A stretch of DNA of 64,000 bases from assembly GCA_014529385.2 (NCBI GenBank), contig CM043953.1, forward strand, positions 112,722,549 through 112,786,548. Reading direction: 5' to 3'. This DNA is from Adiantum capillus-veneris. Lineage: Eukaryota; Streptophyta; Polypodiopsida; Polypodiales; Pteridaceae. A program made the position numbers and the translations under genes. The notes beneath the pieces are model-generated. The model was not told the DNA's origin. It did no database searches and saw only the letters and a program-made list of their open reading frames with translations. Positions 12,077-23,595 of the stretch are shown here, piece by piece (positions within the stretch are counted from its first letter, which is position 1; every line of letters starts with the position of its first letter).

Positions 12077-13048
12077 TCATAGGATAAATGGAGTCCCCAA
12101 TAGGTAGTGCTTCCATGTGTCTAGGGCATGTAGAACAGCTAAAAGCTCTTTCTCATAAATGCCCAAGACTCGTTCATCACTATTGAGCCTTCGGCTCTCA
12201 TATGCTATGGCATGCCCTTCTTGAAGCAAAACCGCTCCAAGGCAATCACCACAAGCATCACATTGGACCTCAAATGGTTTTGAGAAATCCGGAAGCACGA
12301 GGACTGGTTGGGAAGTAAGCTTCTCTTTGAGTTTTTCAAAAGCATTTTGCTCCTTAGCAGTCCATACAAACTTAACGTTCTTCTTTGTTAAGTCGTGTAG
12401 TGGTCCTGCTACTTGAGAGAATTTTGCTATGAAGCGTCTATAGTATGCACACATACCAATAAAGCTTCTTAGTTCATGTAGATTCCTTGGGTTAAGCCAT
12501 GATTTTATTACCTCTAACTTTGATGGATCCATACGAATACCATCGTGAGAGATAATATGACCTAGATGTTGAATCTCTTGAAGGAAGAATTCACTTTTCT
12601 TTTGGTTGAGAAAAAGTTTGTTCTCCCTCAAGGCTTGAAAAATCACTTGGAGATGTTGCTTATGTTCCTCCAAAGACTTGGAGTAGATGATGATATCATC
12701 AAAGAACACTCCAGTGAATTTACAATATGGTCTAAAAATTTTCTCCATGAGACGATTGAAAGTAGCTGGTGCATTAGTCAAGCCAAAAGGCATGACTAGA
12801 TATTCATAAAGACCAACTGTTGTGCGAAACGTGGTCTTTAGGATATCTTCATCCACTATCCTTATTTGATGATAGCCACTCTTAAGGTCAATCCTACTGA
12901 AGTAGGTAGAGCCTTGTAGCTTATCAAACAGATCTTCTACCTGAGGCACAGGAAATCTATTTTTGATAGTGATATGGTTTAGTGCTTCATAGTCCACACA
13001 CATACGGTATGTACCATCTTTTTTTGCACTAAAAGGACTGGAGAACAA
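12077..13048 (-). pseudogene. Reverse transcriptase and RNase H of element A
   Basis: A 323-codon frame gives RT blocks in order: [37 protein letters not shown] and the catalytic FFDDIIIYS (the FxDD box). It continues with LGHIISHDGIRMD and RNase H motifs (VQCDACGDCLGAVLLQ, YEKELLAVLHAL). It makes cDNA and degrades the RNA template. A one-base change in the T-run near 13018-13025 shifts the frame from the upstream protease part, and a TGA ends it at 12074. Fragment of a formerly continuous gag-pol reading frame. Confidence 0.9.
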
Positions 13049-13975
13049 AAGGGAGAGGAACTAGGCCTCACCATCCCTTTGTCTACCAATTCCTGTACTT
13101 GCCTCATAATCTCCTCTTGTTGAGCTTGTGAGACTCGATAAGGAGGTTTGTTAGGCGGTGAGCTTCCTGGAAGGAGCTCAATACGATGGTCATCATCCCC
13201 TCGTTTTGGAGGTAGGTCCATAGGGATATCATCGATGAACACATCTTGGAATCCTTTTAGAAAAGTAGACAAGTCTAACTCTTCTTGATTCCTATCATTT
13301 TCATTTGATGAAACATTATTATCTTTTAGAGACTCTTTGACATAAATCATGTACGCAGAAACTGAGCTCTTCATTGATTTATCAAAAGAAAGAGGATTTA
13401 CAAGTGGAATAGTGCGACCACGCTCACTAGCATCTATATACATGTTCCTTCCCCTGTAGGTGAAGTAAATTATCCTTTCAGGGAACTTCATGTTGGCAGC
13501 CATGCGATCAAACCATGGTGCCCCTAGGATAGCATCCTGATGTTGGAGAGGAGAGATGAAGAAGTCTTCTTTGTCGACATAGCTTTGGACATGAAGCCTC
13601 AACTTCCCAATCAAGGGAGTAACGGAGGCTTGTTGTCCCTTGAAAGCTGCATCAGCTGTTACTATATCTCCCATCTCAAAAGCTTGAATGCCCAACTTGG
13701 TGGCCAACTCTATTGATATGAAGTTGAGAGTAGAGCCAGGGTCAAACAAGATGAAGGCATCATGCTCTCTTACCTTTCCCCAAGCATAGGAGAGTGATGA
13801 TCCTTTGCAATGAGCATCCTCTTTTGGAGCTTCGATGGTGGAAGCCCTAGGAGTCTCATTTCGAGTATTCTTCTTGGAGCAAGAACGGTAGCCATGTCCT
13901 TGCTCTCCACACTTGAAACACTTATGGTCCTTGCGAAAAGCTTCAAGCTCTTCAGAAGAGAGAGTTTGTTTTTAC
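13030..13975 (-). pseudogene. Zinc knuckle, aspartic protease and RT start, element A
   Basis: In one frame this holds the Gag knuckle CFKCGEQGHGYRSC (CX2CX4HX4C, about 13900), then the protease with active-site motif LFDPGSTLNFIS at about 13730-13750 (DPGST where many families have D-S/T-G), then the linker FLKGFQDVFIDDIP and the RT start (EEIMRQVQELVDKGM). It cuts Gag-Pol in active elements. It is separated from gag by a one-base frameshift near 13976 and from the rest of RT by another near 13025. Confidence 0.85.
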
Positions 13976-14005
13976 CTTTGTAAACTCCCTTCTCCTTGGA
14001 CCGAA

Positions 14006-14039
<34 letters not shown>

Positions 14040-15227
14040 GGAAGTGCCTTGGGAATTATTTTGAGCATTGGATTTCCCCTTTGCATCATTTTTATCTTTG
14101 TTTTCCATGGGCTTGACATTACGTCTAGCCCCTTGATGGAAATTGATGCGTGAAGCAACCATGGTATGATGGATTACTTCAGTAATAGTACCAGGCCGTT
14201 GAGAGTTGATGTATTCGGCCATCTCTTCAGGTAATCCCGCACAGAATTGCTGTCTTTGCTCGGCAAAGTCTATCTTTTGAAAGACAGTAGCTTTGAGATG
14301 TAAATCCCAAAACTTGTCCGCATACTTGTTGATAGACTCATGAGAGAGAAGCTTCAAGCCGCGCCATTCGGTAAGAACTTTATCTTTAGTATCGCTCGGA
14401 AGAAATTGCTTCATGATGGAAACTCGTACAGTTTTCCATGTCTTTGGGGCTTCTCCATTGCCACGAAGGCTAGCCCACCGTTGACGAGCTGATTTTTGGA
14501 AGTGCATAGCTACATGGCGTAGCTTGGAGGACTCTGTGAAGCCCTCGTCCCCGAAGGCCGCATCAAATTGCTGGATGAAGGCCAACACTTTGTCGGTAGC
14601 ACCAAAGGTGCCATCGTAGGTGAGAAAAGAGATACTCTTTCCTCCCTCCTTGAACTTCTTTAGCTTTTGTGACCTTCGCCATGCAGGAAATGATTTGCGA
14701 TGTCCTCCCCTCTTGTATTCTCTAGGAGAATAGCCATAACTTTCATCGGAAGAGGAGGAAGGTGAAGAAGAAGGAGAAGAGGGTGACCTCTTCCTAGCCC
14801 TTTTCTTCCTTTGTTTCCTCTCTTGCCTTTCAGAGTGATGAGGAGAAGGACTATAGGTTGCTCTTTTCCTCTTGGGAGGAGTAGGCGATCGTCTAGACCG
14901 CCGTCTTCGTGGAGCTACATCTTCAGAAGAACTTAAACTGTCATTGCTTTCTTTCTCTTTGGATTCCTCCTCTCGAATGGGAGAGAGTCTTCTTTTGGGG
15001 GTCTCTTCAAGAGGCCTCCTAAGCTCTCTCTCCTCTGGGAGAGGAAGGGAAATTCCATAAGCACGAAGTTGTTGAGTAACTTCGACTTGCAAAACAGGGT
15101 TGCCCATAGCTTGTTGCAACCTAGTGACGAGATAATTCACAAACATGGGAGCATCATCATTAGCACCTTCATGTGCAAAATCAAAGCTATCAATGTTCAT
15201 TCGACTCTCTTGATTATTGTCAGCCAT
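13976..15227 (-). pseudogene. Gag of element A
   Basis: I choose the ATG at 15225-15227 (aacATGGCTG context) instead of an upstream in-frame ATG at 15269. The protein has an acidic N-terminus and an Arg/Ser-rich, strongly basic segment with RRRRSRRSPTPPKRKR. A retrotransposon Gag capsid region follows (FLTYDGTFGATDKVLAFIQQ, WRGLKLLSHESINKYADKF, FCAGLPEEMAEYI), then a run of 11 asparagines encoded by a GTT/AAC repeat. The frame is lost just before the zinc knuckle. Gag forms the cytoplasmic virus-like particle in such elements. Confidence 0.85.
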
Positions 15228-15628
15228 GTTAACAAAATTTATGTTTATACTTAGTGTATGCTTTGGCAATACAAAACCTTAGTTGCCACTCCTCTTAGCC
15301 TTTGAAAATCGGATCTTAAGTATCTACACCCACGGCTCAAAGTGGTTAATTATAGAGAGTAGAGGAGTAGGTCTAACATAGCAGAGTTGCCAAGGGTTAG
15401 CTCCTTTCGGACTTCTTATGGCTCAATAATGGTAAAGCCGTAGGCAAGTCTAGAAAGACTCCATTATTAAGTCCAAAGCTCCCAAGGTGTCCACCATCCC
15501 CCACATAGTGGGCTTAACAAAACCGATATTAGATCCCAGTTCCACTTACCCTATTATAATTAACAACATCAACCATTTATAGGCTACTTAAGGACCTCTC
15601 TTCTTAAGCAAGAAAAGAGAAACCAAAT

Positions 15629-15640
15629 GCTCTGATACCA
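15629..15640 (-). other. Primer-binding site of element A
   Basis: On the minus strand it reads tggtatcagagc, the standard sequence complementary to the 3' end of plant initiator methionine tRNA. It lies one base from the LTR at 15642 and fixes this LTR as the 5' LTR. Confidence 0.95.
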
Positions 15641-15641
15641 A

Positions 15642-17292
15642 TGTAATGGAATTTGCCTATTCAATTTGAGAGTAGCGGAATTTAATGAGAGTACTTTCAA
15701 GAAATGATTTTGTGAGCATAGCGGGTAGACATAATTGAATATAGCAACATAATTATAGCAATTAGTTAACTTGGCATGGACAATACTTTTGCAAGAGAGA
15801 GAATTTAGAGAACATGACAACAGTTGAGGACCGGATTTATGTGGAGCCGGTCCCCCCCTCCAATAGGCATTTGTATTATGATTTCTCCCATAAAGAGAGA
15901 CTTGTTACAATACATTCTTTGTGTTCCTTGTGACCTAGGTGAAGCAATGAAGATGGAAAGCTTCATGCATCACCATCATAGCATAACCTAAACTTGAAGA
16001 AAGCTTTAACTATACCAAGCCTCAGTCCCAAGACCTCAAACACCTTCGAAGGTGGAGAGAGCTAGCACGGAATGAGGGTAGGGAAGAGGAAGAAGAAACA
16101 TTTCATACGAGAAAGAGCTAGTTCCTCACTTATCATAACTCTTGTGATAGCATAAATAATAGCATAGTAATGAAGAAGAAATAGATGGCAAGCTCAAGCA
16201 TTGAAGCATGGCTCTTGGATGGATTTGCACTCCATAGCCAAGAGTGTTGGTGTAGGCTCTCAACCTCTACTTGCTTAGAGAAGGAGAGGGAGCTCTTGCA
16301 CTTTGCATAGGACACAATGAGAGTGCTTGTGAGTGTGTTTGGGTGAGTATACCCCCTAAGCACCCCCCTAGCTTGCTTGGGTCGACCCCCCCTTGTAGCT
16401 CATGCTTGAAGCTCATTGGACCCCTCCAGGCCTAGCGAATCACAAGCAGGAGCCATTACAAGCAACAGGGGTAGCCTTGGGACAAGTGTCCCCCTTTCCC
16501 CTTTGAGAGAGAGGACTTGATAAATGCAAAATCAATTAATTAAATATCCTAAATTATCATTGAACCCCTTGGGTGGCCAACCAATAGGCTTCAGGCACAC
16601 AATGAGGGCAACATGAGGAGGAACTTGACAAGTGTCCTTGCTGTCTCTTCAAGCTGGGGCTTCCCTTGTGTGTGTGTGTGTGTGTGTGTTTGTGTGTGTT
16701 CTCTCTCATCCCCCCCCCCCTTGTAGGCTCGCCCCCCTCCTTGTAGGGATCTTTTTGACTTTAGGAGCTCAAGCACCTTAGTCATCAAGCATGACAAAGC
16801 ACTTGGACTAGGGGGTATTCCCACAAGCATCTCAGGCAAGCATGTCAAGGCACCTCAAGCACCTTAATCAAGCGGCAAGTCAAGCACCTCAAGCATGGAG
16901 TAAGTCAAGCACCTCAAGAACCTTAATCAAGCACCTCAAGCAGGACAAACACCTCAAGCACGACAAGCACCTCAAGCAGGTCAAGCACCTCGAGCTTGGG
17001 CCGGGTTCCCACCTCAAGCTCAGCCCTAGCTTACCTAAGGTCAAAGGACTTTTACACACATTATTGGAGGTCTTCAATGAAGCTAACCCTAAGGTCTTAT
17101 GCTCCATTGGTTAGCCTTGCTCTTGATAGATCATCTCCCATTTGGGCCCCTTTACTATTGGCCCCGTGTTGAGATAGATCTATAAGCACATATCTATATC
17201 TTAACACTTGTTCCCGTTTATTCTCCCACATTAAGTGATCAATTTAATATGAGAAAATCATTTGGGTTGATTAGATATTAGATTTTATGACA
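15642..17292 (-). mobile_element. 5' LTR of element A
   Basis: This LTR of about 1651 bp runs from tgtaatggaa to ttttatgaca. Its right flank is the aaata target duplication. Between 16843 and 17000 it carries a variable array of caagcacctcaag-type repeats not seen in the LTRs at 1-961 and 61350-62942. The LTR holds promoter and polyadenylation functions in such elements; I did not identify individual sites with confidence. Confidence 0.9.
16843..17000. repeat. LTR minisatellite (caagcacctcaag type)
   Basis: Short imperfect repeats of caagcacctcaag or cttaatcaagcacctcaag, 15 to 30 bp long, follow each other about ten times. Related arrays lie at 26905-27100 in H's LTR and in reverse orientation at about 24980-25130 in G's LTR, with different copy number and order. 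Confidence 0.75.
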
Positions 17293-17331
17293 AAATAAGT
17301 ACTAGAGCCCCTCCATATGGTGAACTACTAG
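17293..17331 (-). pseudogene. 39-bp shard of B between insertions A and C
   Basis: The bases aaataagtactagagcccctccatatggtgaactactag continue the B RT sequence cut at 10527. The shard matches C around 20617-20655 (agtactggagctccgtatggtgaactactag). It includes A's right target duplication (17293-17297) and C's left one, actag (17327-17331). Confidence 0.9.
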
Positions 17332-17983
17332 TGTTGAGAGAAGAGGGGGAGATCGACCGCTTAAAGTACTCAACATAAGCTTTCAAGCCATCACCATCAA
17401 ACTGTCCACCTCTTCTTCCAATTTCCAAGCACACACACACAGTAAACAGAGAATTGATATAGACAATCTTGTAAGGAGGTGTAAGAGATGTGTAAGAGAT
17501 GGAGACTAGATTAGAGAGTACACAGCAAAATAACCATAGCTTAAGAGAGTAGAGAAGAGAATCTGCAAGAGAAAGGCCTAAATCTAGCCCCAAACTCCAC
17601 GGCACCTCTCTTGTGGAGTTGGTATTTAATATATTATTTTTGAGTTTGAGGTGCCAAAAATTGAGGCCCCTCTTTTACAACCACTTCACTTTTGTAAATG
17701 AGTGAAGCTCATTAGTTCTTGCATGACCCATAAGGGGAGTTCCCACTACAATTATTTACAAAGCCATAGTGGCTTATTGAAATGAGATTCTAAGATACTG
17801 TGCAACTATAAAATGGCCAAGAATAATTGCCGTCGCCTCTTCATCAACTCCCCGCATTCCACTCTACAAAATCATCATCAACTCAATTAGTAAAATAAAT
17901 AGACAGCACATAATTAACCATTACGCCCAGCTATCCCAATTGCAGTTAACCACTACAACAGGAGGGTGCCCAGTCTTGTAACA
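17332..17983 (-). repeat. 3' LTR of element C
   Basis: It begins tgttgagaga and ends cttgtaaca, 652 bp. It is almost identical to 23596-24271 apart from a 24-bp stretch missing in the CA-rich part and about five substitutions. Confidence 0.95.
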
Positions 17984-17999
17984 TCCCCCCCACCAGGGA
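17984..17999 (-). other. Polypurine tract of element C
   Basis: Read on the minus strand: tccctggtggggggga, directly followed by the LTR start tgttacaaga. Position and composition fit the plus-strand primer. Confidence 0.7.
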
Positions 18000-18335
18000 T
18001 AGCAACTGTCCTCAGTTGCTCAATAGAGAAATCAACTGGACCGTGAGTGATGGAAAGTGTGGAGAAGGTTGGGAAAGTTGCGAAAAAACTTTTCAGGCAT
18101 CCATTTGGCATCCTCTCTAGGGTGGCCCTTGAAAGTCAAAAGGTAATGGTTATAAACCATTCCACTGCGTGTAGTGGGGTCTCATGGTCAACTATTTTGT
18201 CAGGGATGAGTTGCTCTTCTTGGTCTAGAAGTGAAGGTGGGTCTTCGTAAATGTGGTGTGTAGGTAGGGGTCCTCTGAATGGTCGTAAAAGACTAATGTG
18301 AAATGCATTGTGAATGTGCCAATGTGCAGGTAATT

Positions 18336-19202
18336 CTAAACGAAAAGAAACATCATTAATGACAGCTGAAATTTTGAATTTCCATAAAAACGAGGAGCAA
18401 GCTTAACAAAGACATTAGTATCAACACTTTTGATCCTTCGTTTTTCGATGCGAAGTAAAACATGATCACCTTCTTTGAATTGGTGTGCCTTGCGGTGCTT
18501 GTTAGAATGCTTGGTGTAAAGTTCTTGTGAGTGTTTAATGGCAGAATGCACACTTGCATAAATATCATGAAAGTCAGTAGTTAAATCATCAGCGCCAGGC
18601 ACAACACTAGAAAGACGTGAAGCAGGAGTAGGAAGTGAGTGACCGTATACAATTTCAAAGGGAGATTTACCCGTGGCAGTGTGAGTGGTGTTGTTGTATG
18701 CAAATTGCAAAATATGTAGGTAGTCACCCCATTTCTTAGGTTGAGAGGAAACATAAGCCTTCAACAAGTCAATAATAGTGCGGTTGGTGACTTCGATTTG
18801 ACCATTAGATTCAGGATGAAATGCAGAAGTAAAGTCAAGTGTAGTGCCAAGATTTTCAAATACAGTAGTCCAAAAAGCACTACAAAATTTTGAGTCTCGA
18901 TCGGAAATAATCACTTTAGGCAAACCATGATGTGGAAAAACAGTCTTCAGAAACAAAAGTGCAGCTTGATGTGCTGTGAGTGTTTTCTTACACGGAACAA
19001 AATACGCTTGTTTAGAGAAACGATCAATAATAGTCCATATCATGTCATGTTTGTACATTGTGAGTGGGAAACCAGTAACAAAATCCATGGAAATATGTTC
19101 CCAAGGTCTTTCAGGAATGGGGAGAGGGTGTAAAAGTCCCAACTTCTTACCTGTAGCTGCTTTGATTTTTTGACAAATCAAACAAGTTGACACATTTAAC
19201 AT
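18336..19202 (-). pseudogene. Integrase of element C
   Basis: A 288-codon frame begins inside the zinc-binding region (CLICQKIK). The core carries the three acids in MDFVTGFPL, ISDRDSKFCSAF and NGQIEVTNR. FAYNNTTHTATGKSPFEIVYG and the start of the C-terminal domain (KEGDHVLLR, LAPRFYG) follow. A frameshift near 18370 removes the last part, and the join to the N-terminal part near 19180-19200 is also shifted. All catalytic residues are present, but the protein cannot be made in one piece. Confidence 0.9.
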
Positions 19203-19983
19203 CCATTCTCATAGCAGGCCAATAGAAATCACGACATAAATTTTGAAAAGCTGCAGAAAATCCTCTATGTCCAGCATAAGGTGGTTTGTGCAATTCTTCA
19301 ATAATTAATGTACGAAAAGATTTAGTTACACACAATTTTTGTTTGAAATAAAGGAAGTTTTCTTGAATAGTGTATTCGAGAAATGTGTGTACAGAATTAT
19401 CAAGCATGTGCAACCATGTCGTTTTGAAGTCATCATCATGTGCATAAGTGTCAGGCATAGTGTCAAATGAAGTTCCCGTAATGGTTGATAGATGATTAAG
19501 TGAGGGTCGTCTACTCAAAGCATCGGCTACAACGTTTTCTTTACCAGGTTGGTATTGAATATTGGGCTGAAAACTTTGAATAAAAGCGGTCCACTTAATA
19601 TGTCTATCATCTATTAAAGGCTGAGAAAGTAAATATTTGATACTTTGTTGATCAGTTTTAATGATCAAGTCAGTACCCATTACATAGTGTTTCCAGATTT
19701 TCAATGCATGTACCACAGCAGTCAATTCTTTATCATAAGTACTGAACTTTATTTCAGACGGTTTGAATTTACAACTTTCGAAAGCAATGGGATGGTTATC
19801 TTGCATAAGGACTGCACCGATACCTTTACCACTAGCATCAGTGACTACCACAAAGAATGGTCGTTCAAAATCAGACAATTGCAATACAGGTGCATTAGTC
19901 AAATCATGTTTAAGTGCATTAAATGAGCTTTCTTGCAAATTAGTCCATTCATAAGGCGTGTTTTTCTTCAACAAGAGAGTCAA
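19147..19983 (-). pseudogene. RNase H and integrase N-terminus of element C
   Basis: The frame carries RNase H motifs (FFVVVTDASGKGIGAVLMQD, YDKELTAVVHALKIWKHY, FQPNIQYQPGKENVVADALS). It then gives the integrase N-terminal histidines (KPPYAGHRGFSAAF) and breaks near the CX2C motif. It lies between the RT frame (stop at about 20050) and the integrase frame. Confidence 0.9.
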
Positions 19984-20049
19984 ATAATGTGCTTTGTAAG
20001 CAAAATTACGAACAAATTTCTTGTAATAGCTGCAAAGACCAAGAAAAGA

Positions 20050-20901
20050 TCATAGCTCATGCAAGTTTTTGGGTCTAGGCCAGGATTGAATGGCTTCAAT
20101 TTTCTTTGGATCGACATGAATTCCTTTACCCGATACAATATGTCCCAAATATTCAATTTCAGATTGGAAAAATGAACTCTTTTCAGGATTCAAATACAAG
20201 TGATTTTGTGCAAGCAGATCAAATACACGTGTTAAATGTTGCTTATGGTCTTCTTCAGATTTACTCAATACCAAAATGTCATCAAAAAATACAATCACAA
20301 AATCTTGATGGTCAATGAAAATTCGATTCATCATGCGTGTGAATGTAGCTGGTGCATTTGTCAAACCAAATGGCATGACAAGAAATTCATAGTGCCCAGT
20401 TTGTGTTCTGAAAGCAGTTTTGTAGACATCATGTTCAAACATTTTGACTTGGTGATATCCTGATTTAAGGTCAATTTTGCTAAAGATGTTTGCCCCTTTC
20501 AGTTTGTCTAGTAGATCATCCACTCTAGGAATAGGAAACCTATTCTTAATGGTGATCTTGTTTAAAGCCCTGTAGTCGATACACATACGAAAGGTTCCAT
20601 TTTTCTTCTTGACAAGAAGTACTGGAGCTCCGTATGGTGAACTACTAGGTCGGATTAGGCCTCGGTCAAGTAAATCAGTGATTTGAGTTTGTATTTCCCT
20701 GTGTGCGGTAGGATTTACACGATAAGGTGCTCTACAAGGAGGTTCACTACCCGGTATGATATCAATTTGGTGGTCTTCTGGGCGTGATGGTGGAATTCCA
20801 GGTGGGAGATCATGCATGAAACAATCTTTAAATTGTGAGAGAAATTCATCGTGTGTGGAGTTACGTGAAGTTTTAGTTTCAACAGAAATTTGATTTACCA
20901 A
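20050..20901 (-). pseudogene. Reverse transcriptase of element C
   Basis: A 283-codon frame with all RT blocks: [56 protein letters not shown], catalytic FFDDILVLS and LGHIVSGKGIHVD. It ends in a TGA after PKNLHEL, where an arginine codon CGA is expected by comparison with related elements. The missing continuation lies in the next frame. Confidence 0.9.
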
Positions 20902-21650
20902 TACTAGATATGTTTTCCCCTGTTTTCGAATTGCTCATTTGGCTTGAGTGTGAGAGAGGAGTGGAAATTTTTGATGTGCCAGTGTTGCTTGGATGCAGAA
21001 TTTTTTATTATTATGAGTGAGAGACATTGTACGTGTTTTATAATTAATCAACGGGTCAAATTCATGACGAAATGGCATTCCCAAAATCATATCGAGTCCA
21101 TGCAATGGTGCTACCAAAAAAGTACGTGCTTGTGTGAATTCACTAATGCAAACTTCAACAGTGACTTGAGTTTTACAATTAAAACGTTGATTATTAAAAA
21201 ACATTTTGACCTTGTGGGGTGATGAAATTTCAGAGAGTGATAGTTGTTGTGCCAATCGTGTGGAAATGAAATCATGGCTACTACCATCATCTAGCAGAAT
21301 GGTGACATTTTCACCCTTAACAGTGCCTTGCACTTTAAACAAAGTGTGAGGAGATATAGGAGTACCTGAGGATGGGTTGTCATCGTTATCATAATCAGGA
21401 TCATATCCCTCACCGTAGTTAACTTCCACTTCATTGTCGTCGGGTGTAGCATCTTCGATGAGGTTAAGAGTAGCTCCGTTGGGGCGGTTGTTGTTGAAGG
21501 GTTTTTGACTTGAATTCGTGTTGACTCCATTTGAATGGCCATTGGATTGACCATTGCCCTTAGCATGACCATTTGGGCACTTATCTGCATAGTGACCATA
21601 CTGAAAGCATTTAAAACACTTCACCTTTTTGTTACCATTAGAATTTGGAG
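20902..21650 (-). pseudogene. Zinc knuckle and aspartic protease of element C
   Basis: Read in one frame: CFKCFQYGHYADKC (a CCHC knuckle), an acidic linker (NYGEGYDPDYDNDDN), then the protease with active site ILLDDGSSHDFIS (DDGSS) and the flap region (PLHGLDMILGMPF). A TGA at about 20935 interrupts the link to RT where TGG would fit. Upstream a frameshift near 21650 separates it from gag. Confidence 0.85.
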
Positions 21651-22525
21651 GAAAACCGCTGGTTGAAAGGATGTTGGTCGCCTCGTTGCTGAGTGTTGTT
21701 GTGGTTGTTGCTCGTATGAGGTTGAGCAGTGGCAGGAGGATTGTCAAATCTTCGTCTTTTGAAAAAGGTACGGCTTTGGTGTTTGCTTCTGTCAGAGTTA
21801 GGAGAGAAAGGAGGTCTCTTGTTGCGGTTAGTGTTAGCAGGTTGATCAGTGTGAGAGGAATGTCCACCTTTCTTCTTTTCTGCGTTGAGAGCCAAGTTAA
21901 TGGCCTTTGACAGAGAATCTGGTTCGAACATATCTACCTCGGCACTAATTTGTAGTGCCAAGCCTGATATGTACTTTCGCTTCAATTTCCTGCGACTAAC
22001 ATGTTCAATAGCTTGCAATTGAATTAGACAATTCCAAAAACGGTCAGTGTAACCCTGTACATCTTCATTTCTACCCTATCGAATTAAATCCCATTGACGT
22101 CGTGCTTTAGCTTTGTACTGTGTTGGCAAAAATTGGGGTAAAAACACTTTTTTGAATGCATTCCAGGTGCATGGTCTTCTTCCATGTTGTTTGGTGGCGT
22201 TCCACCACAATGCAGCGCTGCTAGTGAGATGATTGGATGCACACTTTACCATTTCACGCTCGGGAAAGTCTTCATCATGAAAGTAGTCATCTAACTGACT
22301 AACCCATGCTAGAACCGTGCTAGCATCTTTAGTGCCATCAAAATCTTTGAAAGTGAAGGCTTTTCTGCTAATTTTGTTTTTCTTGGGTGCGGGTGCAGAT
22401 TCGGTGCGTGCAGAATGTAATAATTTATCTTCAAGTTCTTGCCTTCGCATGCGTTCATATGTGAGTGACTGCTGCAAATTTTGAAGTTGCTCTGCAATCG
22501 TGGGTGCATGAGGAAGATGTGCCAT
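21638..22525 (-). pseudogene. Gag of element C
   Basis: The start is the ATG at 22525 (MAHLPHAPTIAEQLQNL). A coiled-coil-like helix (TYERMRRQELEDKLL) is followed by the capsid fold (FKDFDGTKDASTVLAWVSQL, SSAALWWNATKQHG, FLPQFLPTQYKAKARRQWD). A TAG at 22073-22075 replaces a probable CAG. The frame then continues with ISGLALQISAEVDMFEP and a basic, Asn/Gln-rich tail, and is shifted near 21650 just before the zinc knuckle. Confidence 0.85.
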
Positions 22526-23581
22526 GATTGCGTGCTTTTCTTTTTTTTTATTTTTTTCTCTTTTTTTTTCTTTTTTTTTCTTTAAAAAAAATAAATAATT
22601 AAATGGTAATGCTTAAAAAGGCTATTTGGTGATATTCACAGATGCAATATGCGGAATAAAATAAAATAAATAACAAAAATGTAATGTACTTAGCTGAAAA
22701 AGAGCGGTGGCGTCCAGTCCAGAATGGGGATGTGCTAGGAAATTGCCAGAGAATAGACAGTCCGACGGTGTGTCACCGAGCCAGTTGAATTTCGTGGCAC
22801 CCGATCTCCCGTATCTCAAAAGCAATGGCAATCAGCAATCCCGAAAGACAGCCGAAGATTTTTTTTTTTTTTTTTTTTTGAAATTTGGCGGCCCAAGAAT
22901 TCTTAATGAAGGCGGAGTATGTGATTTTTACGGTTGTGTTTGTAGTGGTGCCGACCAAGGGGTGCAAGGCTTACTAATTGTGTCCAAAGCCAAAGTGTTG
23001 AGGATATTGAAAGGGTGTTTGTCTTCTTTAAAGGTTATTAAGCTTGAAGATGAAATGGACGGCTGACCACTGAAATACCTCTTTGAACTTTTAAGTTTGC
23101 ATGGGATTCTGTGGAAGAACAACTCAAGCCAAAAAAATTGAGATGGCGACCTCTAGAAGTTTTCCAGGCTACAAGACAAAAGCAAGAATTGATGCATAAA
23201 CTAAGCCAATACTTTTCACAGTATTTTCTGCAGCTTTTGATGAGGTTGACATTTAGCTTTTCTTGTGTGCAGGAGGGTGTTCTCGCAGATTGTTCTCGTC
23301 CGTATCTTCATGTATACGCAAGCTTAGCGAGTGCTTAAATTTAACCGTTGAACATACCCGTTCTTGATCGTCTTGAAGCCGAAATTGAAAATTGATTGCC
23401 GATTAGCCACCAATTAACAATCGAGTTTTTCTTCTGTGAACTCGATCAATTATACTTCGAATTTCCACAAACCCTTGAATCCTTGAATTGCAAAGTCAAT
23501 GAATTGCAATTGGGGTTTTGTCGATTAGAGAAAACTCCTTCTTAAAACTGAAATGTGGTGCCGATGAATCCTTGAACCTGA
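22526..23581 (-). other. 5' leader of element C
   Basis: The stretch between primer site and gag ATG holds no conserved coding region. It has long T-runs on the plus strand (22536-22590 and a pure run of about 21 at 22859-22879). Small reading frames here look random. Confidence 0.7.
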
Positions 23582-23594
23582 GGCTCTGATACCA
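23582..23594 (-). other. Primer-binding site of element C
   Basis: On the minus strand it reads tggtatcagagcc, complementary to the initiator methionine tRNA end, one base from the LTR at 23596. Confidence 0.95.
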
Positions 23595-23595
23595 C

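Larger units (their letters stand above)
10528..17292 (-). mobile_element. Ty3/gypsy chromovirus-like element A, inserted in B
   Basis: The order on the minus strand is 5' LTR, primer site, gag, protease, RT, RNase H, integrase and a remnant of the 3' LTR. The flanks are caata (10523-10527) and aaata (17293-17297). Joining the flanks restores the B reading order seen in C (ttcttgacaagaagtac region), so this is a 5-bp target duplication with one later change. The 3' LTR is reduced to 25 bp by a deletion that also removed the end of the internal region. All coding parts carry at least one break, so the copy is not autonomous. Confidence 0.9.

Noticed and set aside
14008-14040. Independent trinucleotide repeat locus
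   Set aside because: The gtt repeat is the reverse of the asparagine codon run in element A's gag and needs no separate explanation.
16843-17000. CRISPR-like array
   Set aside because: The repeats are short, imperfect and without unique spacers of constant length, and they lie inside a plant LTR.
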